Of a DNA stretch of 5,003 bases, positions 1 through 5,003 are shown piece by piece. Origin of the DNA: Gemmatimonadaceae bacterium. Lineage in GTDB: Bacteria > Gemmatimonadota > Gemmatimonadetes > Gemmatimonadales > Gemmatimonadaceae. The stretch covers positions 1-5,003 of the forward strand of contig JACCRL010000336.1 of assembly GCA_013813605.1 (NCBI GenBank), in the 5' to 3' direction. The first letter of the stretch is position 1. Each line of letters opens with the position of its first letter. The position numbers and the translations under genes are program-made. The notes beneath the pieces were generated by a model. The model saw only the letters and a program-made list of their open reading frames with translations. It was not told the DNA's origin and did not search any database.

Positions 1-61
1 TGAACTCGATCGCAAGATCCTTCCGCGCGATCAGCCACGCTGCGCCCAAGGTGTCAACCAC
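1..61 (-). CDS. ccmB: Probable CcmB, cytochrome c maturation ABC permease (N-terminal fragment, runs off left edge)
   Basis: Reading leftward, a GTG at 61-59 opens a frame that stays open to the window edge for about 20 codons and includes the stretch WLIARKDLAIEF. An aromatic/hydrophobic start followed by ARKDL-(hydrophobic)-E is how many CcmB proteins begin, just before the first transmembrane segment. CcmB is the membrane permease that works with the CcmA ATPase in System I cytochrome c biogenesis. The proposed GTG overlaps the last 8 bases of the upstream ATPase gene (GTGGTTGA), so the two are probably translationally coupled. A TTG at 49-47 is an alternative start. Only 20 residues are visible, so the call rests on this short match plus position directly after the ATPase gene; another ABC permease cannot be excluded. 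Confidence 0.55.
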   Translation of the reverse strand, partial: MVDTLGAAWLIARKDLAIEF

Positions 62-788
62 CGCCGGCGACCGCCTCGCGGTAAGTGTCCGCGTAGCTTG
101 CAACGTCGATCGCGGACTTGTGCTCGAATCGCACCAGCTTTCCGGCGCGAAGCACCGCTGCCTGCGTTGCGAGGGCAAGGCCCTCGGCGAGATTGTGGGT
201 CACGAGCACGACTGTAGTTCCCGTTGCGCGCACCTCCTGCAGCAGCCCAGTCAACGCGCGCGCCCCGCTTTCGTCGAGGCCCGTATAGGGCTCATCGGCG
301 AGGAGCAGCCGCGGCGAGTGCACCATCGCCCGCGAGATTGACACGCGCTGCTGCATGCCGCGGCTGAGCGCGCGAACCGGGATGTCGGCGCGTTCGCCAA
401 GCCCCATTCGACCCAGCGCGGCCGCCGCGCGCGCGGCCGGAGCATCAGTTCCATGAAGGCGGGCCGCGAACATCACGTTCTCGCGCGCCGAGAGCGCGCT
501 GTATAAGAGGGTCTGGTGCGATATCATTCCCACCAGCGATCGCGTAGACGCACCTCCCGGCAGCATCGTGCCATCGAGTCGCGCGGTACCGGCGGTCGGC
601 TTGAGCAGTCCGGCCAGCACGCGTAGTAATGTCGTTTTTCCGGCGCCGTTGGGACCAAACACCGCCAGGCAATCGCCGGGGCGGAGCGAAAAGCTCACGC
701 ATTCGAGCGCCTTCCGTGCGGCGAAGCTGCGAGTGAGCTCGCTGACTTCGAGGAGAGGAGTACCGCTGTCCGGCGCCGGTGTTGTCAT
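54..788 (-). CDS. ccmA: ABC transporter ATP-binding protein, CcmA-type (cytochrome c maturation/haem-handling)
   Basis: This 244-residue protein is a single ABC ATPase domain. Visible motifs in order are Walker A GPNGAGKTT (residues 45-53), Q-loop Gln92 in SHQ, signature LSRGMQQR (141-148), Walker B LLLADEP with Asp165 and catalytic Glu166, D-loop GLD (170-172), and switch His198 in VTHN. All nucleotide-binding residues are present, so it should be an active ATPase. In the family, CcmA powers CcmB in the CcmABCD complex, which frees haem-loaded CcmE for haem attachment to apocytochromes c in the envelope. The specific CcmA assignment depends on the following gene resembling ccmB; from the ATPase alone it could serve another exporter. 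It is somewhat longer than E. coli CcmA (about 205 residues), with extra residues at both ends. I chose the ATG at 788-786 because the ABC domain begins about 10 residues later; the frame stays open upstream to 1361, but that part lies antisense to acs and has no ABC-domain content. Only a weak AGG precedes the start. Confidence 0.82.
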   Translation of the reverse strand: MTTPAPDSGTPLLEVSELTRSFAARKALECVSFSLRPGDCLAVFGPNGAGKTTLLRVLAGLLKPTAGTARLDGTMLPGGASTRSLVGMISHQTLLYSALSARENVMFAARLHGTDAPAARAAAALGRMGLGERADIPVRALSRGMQQRVSISRAMVHSPRLLLADEPYTGLDESGARALTGLLQEVRATGTTVVLVTHNLAEGLALATQAAVLRAGKLVRFEHKSAIDVASYADTYREAVAGGG

Positions 789-797
789 TCGCCTAGA

Positions 798-816
798 ACT
801 TGCCACTCTGGCAAGT
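798..816. promoter_or_regulatory. Perfect 8-bp inverted repeat, candidate operator between ccmA and acs
   Basis: ACTTGCCA-CTC-TGGCAAGT is a perfect 8+3+8 dyad lying in the 96-bp divergent intergenic region, centred about 19 bp upstream of the ccmA start codon and about 78 bp upstream of the acs ATG. Its right arm contains the candidate acs -35 element (808-813). The size and symmetry suit a dimeric helix-turn-helix regulator. No T-tract follows on either strand, so a terminator role is unlikely. The regulator is unknown and none is encoded in the window. Confidence 0.5.
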
Positions 817-836
817 GACACGCAAAACGGTATATC
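808..836 (+). promoter_or_regulatory. Candidate sigma-70-type promoter of acs
   Basis: CTGGCA (808-813, four of six matches to TTGACA) is followed by a 17-bp spacer and TATATC (831-836, four of six matches to TATAAT, with TATA intact). Transcription would start near 843, leaving a leader of about 40 bases before the acs ATG. The -35 overlaps the right arm of the inverted repeat at 798-816, a geometry typical of repression or of a regulator contacting polymerase. The call rests on consensus and spacing only. Confidence 0.4.
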
Positions 837-845
837 CTTGGGCGT

Positions 846-863
846 TGCGCCGATACCGGCGCA
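846..863 (+). other. Stem-loop in the acs leader
   Basis: TGCGCCG-ATAC-CGGCGCA forms a 7-bp GC-rich stem with a 4-base loop in the predicted acs 5' leader, ending 21 bases before the ATG. An alternative stem CCGGC-GCAGT-GCCGG (856-870) uses part of the same bases, so the two cannot form together; the second is followed by CACTTTT. The pairing is certain from sequence. Any role in attenuation or translation is inference, and GC-rich DNA gives such stems by chance. Confidence 0.3.
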
Positions 864-884
864 GTGCCGGCACTTTTCCCGCCA

Positions 885-2882
<1,998 letters not shown>

Positions 2883-2917
2883 CAAGGGCCTCCGAATCCT
2901 ATCCGCGGCCGCTGGCG

Positions 2918-2939
2918 TGGTACGTTCCCTGCCTACAAT
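2918..2939 (+). promoter_or_regulatory. Candidate promoter upstream of the 123-residue unknown gene
   Basis: The 97-bp gap after acs contains TACAAT at 2934-2939, five of six matches to a -10 box, with only a poor -35 (CTGGCG at 2912-2917, 16-bp spacing). Overlapping it, TGGTACG-N4-CTGC (2918-2932) resembles the sigma-54 -24/-12 element TGGCACG-N4-TTGC, with the GG and GC dinucleotides at the correct spacing. Either would give a start in the mid-2940s and a short leader. No terminator hairpin with a T-run follows acs, so read-through from acs is also possible. Confidence 0.3.
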
Positions 2940-2969
2940 CCAGTCGTGAACTCCGCTAAAAAACACCCC

Positions 2970-2975
2970 GGAAGG
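2970..2975 (+). promoter_or_regulatory. Shine-Dalgarno site of the unknown gene
   Basis: GGAAGG lies four bases upstream of the ATG at 2980. It is a short but plausible spacing and supports this start for a gene that cannot be validated by family membership. Confidence 0.5.
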
Positions 2976-2979
2976 CCTG

Positions 2980-3351
2980 ATGCTTCGTAATCTGTTTCCT
3001 GAATCCATTTTCGGCCGCAAGCTCAATCCCAACGCCGAGCGCCGTCTGCGCCTGTCGCAGGCCCGGGCCGAGGAGACAATCATTCGCGGCCATGTGGACA
3101 ACGCGCTGATGTTCGTGGATACGCTGGCCGAAGATCTGTCGTTCGATCGCGCAATCGATACCTATATCAGGGTGATGGGCATTCCTGAGCCGCTGGCGAG
3201 CACCGTTGCGACCCGCGCCCTCGTATCGCTGGGGCGCGACCTCGTGCCGTTCCGCCGTCGTGCAATTCAGGAAGGCCAGGAGAATCCGGACACCAAGCCG
3301 CGCCTGAGACTCGACGACCAGGCCGCCCGCGCGCGCGACGTTAGCCGCTAG
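2980..3351 (+). CDS. Uncharacterised 123-residue protein
   Basis: I do not recognise this protein. It is Arg-rich, has no Cys or Trp, and shows no signal peptide or transmembrane segment, so it is probably cytoplasmic. The N-terminus (MLRNLFPESIFGRKLNP) is followed by a charged, probably helical segment of alternating acidic and basic residues (about 18-75), a short PEP turn (about 69-71), another helix with SLGRDLVPFRRR, and a polar, probably disordered tail (about 97-123). Support for a real gene comes from the ATG with a nearby GGAAGG, a candidate promoter, and placement that neatly fills the space between acs and the convergent vkor gene. Its last 11 bases overlap the end of that gene on the other strand (TAG at 3349-3351). 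It could be cotranscribed with acs, given the lack of a visible terminator, but nothing ties it functionally to acetate metabolism. Confidence 0.72.
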   Translation: MLRNLFPESIFGRKLNPNAERRLRLSQARAEETIIRGHVDNALMFVDTLAEDLSFDRAIDTYIRVMGIPEPLASTVATRALVSLGRDLVPFRRRAIQEGQENPDTKPRLRLDDQAARARDVSR

Positions 3352-3769
3352 CCTGGCGCTCCCGCAGGTCGAGCACGCTAACGATCAGGATCGCCGTCAC
3401 GATCAGCGCTGATCCGACGCACCAGATGCAGATCGCATCGATGACGAACAGCTCGAGATAGGTCAGCCAGGCCGAAAAAATCACCCCGAACGCGGCCTGT
3501 GCGACCAGCGCTATCGAGATCGCGAGGTTCTCTTCCAGCCGAGCGCTCGTCCCCACCATCGCGATCGCGAATACATCGATGTAGAACAGCACTCCCCATG
3601 CAGCCACTGGAATGCCGGCGAGGGTCGACCACTTGCTGGTGTTGACGGTCTCGCAGGAGCCGATGGTGCAGGTCAGCTCGCCGATGATTCCCAGCTTGTA
3701 GAGCGTCAGGTACAGCCCGACAAAAACCCCGGCCAGCGCGAGCGCGGCGATGATCATCCGCTTTGTCAC
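3341..3769 (-). CDS. Vitamin K epoxide reductase (VKOR) family membrane thiol oxidase
   Basis: This 142-residue integral membrane protein has about four hydrophobic segments (roughly 5-27, 53-74, 82-109 and 112-133). It carries all four VKOR cysteines: the loop pair Cys34 and Cys39 in CTIGSCETVNTSKWS, and the active-site pair CIWC (114-117). The conserved loop Ser48 and the GIP following it (52-54) are also present. Bacterial VKOR homologues oxidise a DsbA-like partner and hand electrons to quinone, replacing DsbB. That fits the gene immediately upstream. Here the VKOR domain stands alone, whereas many bacterial VKORs are fused to a thioredoxin domain. The start is GTG at 3769, giving a GTGA overlap with the stop of the dsbA-like gene and implying translational coupling; ATG at 3757 is an alternative four codons in. 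Its stop TAA (3343-3341) lies inside the end of the convergent unknown gene. Confidence 0.92.
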   Translation of the reverse strand: MTKRMIIAALALAGVFVGLYLTLYKLGIIGELTCTIGSCETVNTSKWSTLAGIPVAAWGVLFYIDVFAIAMVGTSARLEENLAISIALVAQAAFGVIFSAWLTYLELFVIDAICIWCVGSALIVTAILIVSVLDLRERQASG

Positions 3770-4566
3770 CGGGCGGCGGCGGGGGGCGTTCCTGAGGCTG
3801 GAGTGGGGGTCGTGGCGGCGGCCGTCCGCGCCGTCGAATCGACGATTGCCTTCAGCTCATCGTAGTTGAGCGCGCCCGTGTACATGCGGTTGCCGATGAT
3901 GAACGTCGGCGTCGTGTTCACCTTCCGCCTCATGCCCTCGGCGAGATTCGCGGCGATCCGCTTCTTGTGCCTGCTTGTGTCGTAGCAGGGCTCCCAGCGC
4001 GACATGTCGAGCCCAAGCTCCCTCGCATAACGCGCGAAGAACGCCTTGGGACTGTCGGTCGCCTGGGTATTCCACTCATTCTGGCCAGCGAAAATGCGGT
4101 CGTGCATCGCCCAGAACTTTCCTTGCTCGTCCGCGCATGCCGCGGCGTTGGAGGCGGGGACAGTGTTGCGGTGCTGCGGCAGCGGATAGTCGTAATAGGT
4201 GATATTGGCCAGACCGGTGTCGATGATCCGCTTGCGCACGTCCGGCTCGGTGATCGTGGCGAACGAAGCGCAGCCCGGGCACTCGAAATCGGCGAACTCG
4301 AGAATCTTGACCGGGGCATCGGCGTTGCCCATCAGGTATCCCTGCGACTGGCCAGCGTTGGCCGTGTCGACGCCGACGGCGGTAGCCTCTACTCCGCCTG
4401 GCTTCGATTTGGTAGATACGGCGTACAGCGACGCCAACCCCACCAAGGCGATGGTGGCCAGCACGATGTAAAAGATTTTTGGCCGGTTTGATGCATTGCG
4501 GGCTTCCCTCACCGTGTTGCGGCGGGGTACGTTCCTATCCCTCTGTTTGTCGCTCGGAGAAGCCAT
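3766..4566 (-). CDS. Membrane-anchored DsbA/DsbG-like thiol:disulfide oxidoreductase (thioredoxin-fold)
   Basis: This 266-residue protein has a basic cytoplasmic N-terminus (about 1-30), one transmembrane anchor (about 31-50), a short linker, and an extracytoplasmic thioredoxin-fold domain (about 75-245). The active site CPGC (96-99) follows ILEFADFE, and the cis-proline motif is TTP (Pro220) in NTTPTFIIGN. A second cysteine pair, Cys144 and Cys194, sits in the helical insertion and may form a structural disulfide. The C-terminus ends in a Pro/Thr/Ala-rich tail (about 246-266). The family introduces or shuffles disulfides in envelope proteins. The gene is directly upstream of and overlaps the VKOR gene, its probable re-oxidant, so it more likely acts as an oxidase than an isomerase. 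ATG 4566-4564 was chosen because the anchor and domain follow normally; the frame stays open to 4815, but that upstream part lies antisense to the neighbouring hydrolase and would bury the anchor. No clear Shine-Dalgarno is visible. Confidence 0.92.
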   Translation of the reverse strand: MASPSDKQRDRNVPRRNTVREARNASNRPKIFYIVLATIALVGLASLYAVSTKSKPGGVEATAVGVDTANAGQSQGYLMGNADAPVKILEFADFECPGCASFATITEPDVRKRIIDTGLANITYYDYPLPQHRNTVPASNAAACADEQGKFWAMHDRIFAGQNEWNTQATDSPKAFFARYARELGLDMSRWEPCYDTSRHKKRIAANLAEGMRRKVNTTPTFIIGNRMYTGALNYDELKAIVDSTARTAAATTPTPASGTPPAAAR

Positions 4567-4615
4567 TACGCTTGGAAGTTGAGTGCGGTTGGTCGTTAGT
4601 GAGGCGAAAGCTACC

Positions 4616-4622
4616 GGAGAGG
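4616..4622 (+). promoter_or_regulatory. Shine-Dalgarno site of the alpha/beta hydrolase gene
   Basis: GGAGAGG ends seven bases before the ATG at 4630, a strong match at good spacing that fixes this start. The rest of the 63-bp divergent gap (4567-4629) must also hold the leftward promoter of the dsbA-like gene, but I found no convincing -35/-10 pair for either direction. Confidence 0.65.
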
Positions 4623-4629
4623 TATTGAG

Positions 4630-5003
4630 ATGCAAGCTGATGTCCTGCGGGTTCCAGTCGGTTCGGGCGCGATGCACGTGGAGAGATTCGGGCACGGCGG
4701 CACCGCCGTAATCCTTCTCCACGGCTTCGGCACGTGCACGTTCCTCTGGCGCGCCATCGCACCGGCCATCACCGCCGCAGGTCACACCGCCTACGCTATC
4801 GACCTGTTCGGGCACGGCCAGTCTGACCGCCCCGTCGACGCCGATTTCGGGATCGCCGCGCAGGCCGAGTATCTCGATGCGGCGATGACCGCGCTGCGTG
4901 TCTCCCGCGGTGTCATCGTCGGCATCGACCTCGGCGGAGACGTCGCGATGAAGCTGGCGGCGACCCGCGCTGACCGCGTCGAGAAGCTCGTGCTCATCAA
5001 TAC
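4630..5003 (+). CDS. Alpha/beta-fold hydrolase with Asp at the nucleophile position (partial, runs off right edge)
   Basis: The first 124 codons of an alpha/beta hydrolase are visible. LLHGFG (29-34) is the oxyanion-hole HG motif after strand 3, DLFGHGQSD (58-66) is the typical strand-4 and loop motif, and VGIDLGG (97-103) is the nucleophile elbow. The elbow has Asp100 where most esterases, lipases and acyl hydrolases have Ser. Asp is the nucleophile in haloalkane dehalogenases, fluoroacetate dehalogenases and soluble epoxide hydrolases, so chemistry through an alkyl-enzyme ester is possible. However, the elbow lacks the DWG seen in many of those enzymes (DLG here). The general-base His and third catalytic acid lie beyond the window, so no substrate can be named. 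There is no signal peptide, so it is probably cytoplasmic. The gene is divergent from the dsbA-like gene and has no obvious functional link to it. Confidence 0.88.
   Translation, partial: MQADVLRVPVGSGAMHVERFGHGGTAVILLHGFGTCTFLWRAIAPAITAAGHTAYAIDLFGHGQSDRPVDADFGIAAQAEYLDAAMTALRVSRGVIVGIDLGGDVAMKLAATRADRVEKLVLIN

Noticed and set aside
864..884. GTG at 864 as acs start
   Set aside because: It would add MPALFPP, directly abuts the leader hairpin, has no Shine-Dalgarno, and homologues as I recall them begin at the equivalent of the ATG at 885. It is not strictly excluded.
2883..2979. Possible acs terminator in the gap after the stop codon
   Set aside because: No stem-loop followed by a T-run is present; the GCGGCCGC palindrome there is too short and lacks a T-tract.
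3328..3338. CG-alternating run near the end of the unknown gene
   Set aside because: Short, within coding sequence for Ala-Arg codons; no terminator or structural role can be supported.
4567..4815. N-terminal extension of the dsbA-like frame
   Set aside because: It lies opposite the hydrolase gene and would put about 83 residues of non-homologous sequence ahead of the membrane anchor; the ATG at 4566 gives a standard anchored protein.
4687..4818. 12-bp direct repeat TTCGGGCACGGC at 4687-4698 and 4807-4818
   Set aside because: Both copies encode in-frame Phe-Gly-His-Gly in the hydrolase; the second is the conserved strand-4 motif. Best explained by coding constraint and codon bias, not a repeat element.

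Overview
This is a compact, GC-rich bacterial chromosomal segment. It contains six recognisable genes (two cut by the window edges), one uncharacterised small gene, short intergenic gaps and several overlapping gene ends. I see no rRNA, tRNA, CRISPR array, insertion sequence or phage feature. The gene content (System I cytochrome c maturation ABC genes, acetyl-CoA synthetase, a membrane-anchored DsbA-like protein paired with a bacterial VKOR) suits an aerobic or respiratory Gram-negative-type bacterium. The Acs N-terminus and general style remind me of Gemmatimonadota, but that is a guess from memory and a deltaproteobacterial or acidobacterial-like lineage is also possible.

Layout, left to right. 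On the minus strand at the left edge lie the first codons of a probable ccmB (1-61), overlapped by ccmA (54-788), the ATPase of the CcmAB complex used in cytochrome c maturation. A 96-bp divergent intergenic region (789-884) follows. It carries a perfect 8+3+8 inverted repeat (798-816), a plausible promoter for the rightward gene, and a GC-rich leader hairpin. Rightward is a full-length acetyl-CoA synthetase (885-2882), then a 97-bp gap, then a 123-residue protein of unknown function (2980-3351). That gene runs tail to tail into a leftward pair: a VKOR-family quinone-dependent thiol oxidase (3341-3769, overlapping the unknown gene by 11 bp) and, upstream of it, a membrane-anchored DsbA/DsbG-like thioredoxin-fold protein (3766-4566, GTGA overlap). 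Divergent from the dsbA-like gene across 63 bp starts an alpha/beta hydrolase (4630 to beyond the right edge) with Asp at the usual Ser nucleophile position.

How the genes fit together. The DsbA-like protein and VKOR form a plausible envelope disulfide pathway: the first would oxidise substrate thiols, and VKOR would reoxidise it and pass electrons to quinone. Ccm genes nearby are thematically consistent, because apocytochrome c thiol redox state and haem attachment are linked to envelope thiol chemistry. Acs feeds acetate into acetyl-CoA. The window is mostly ordinary core metabolism and envelope biogenesis. The items most worth a second look are the palindrome in the ccmA/acs divergent promoter, the coupled dsbA-vkor pair, the Asp-type hydrolase and the uncharacterised 123-residue protein. 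I do not see convincing evidence of a new multi-gene system.
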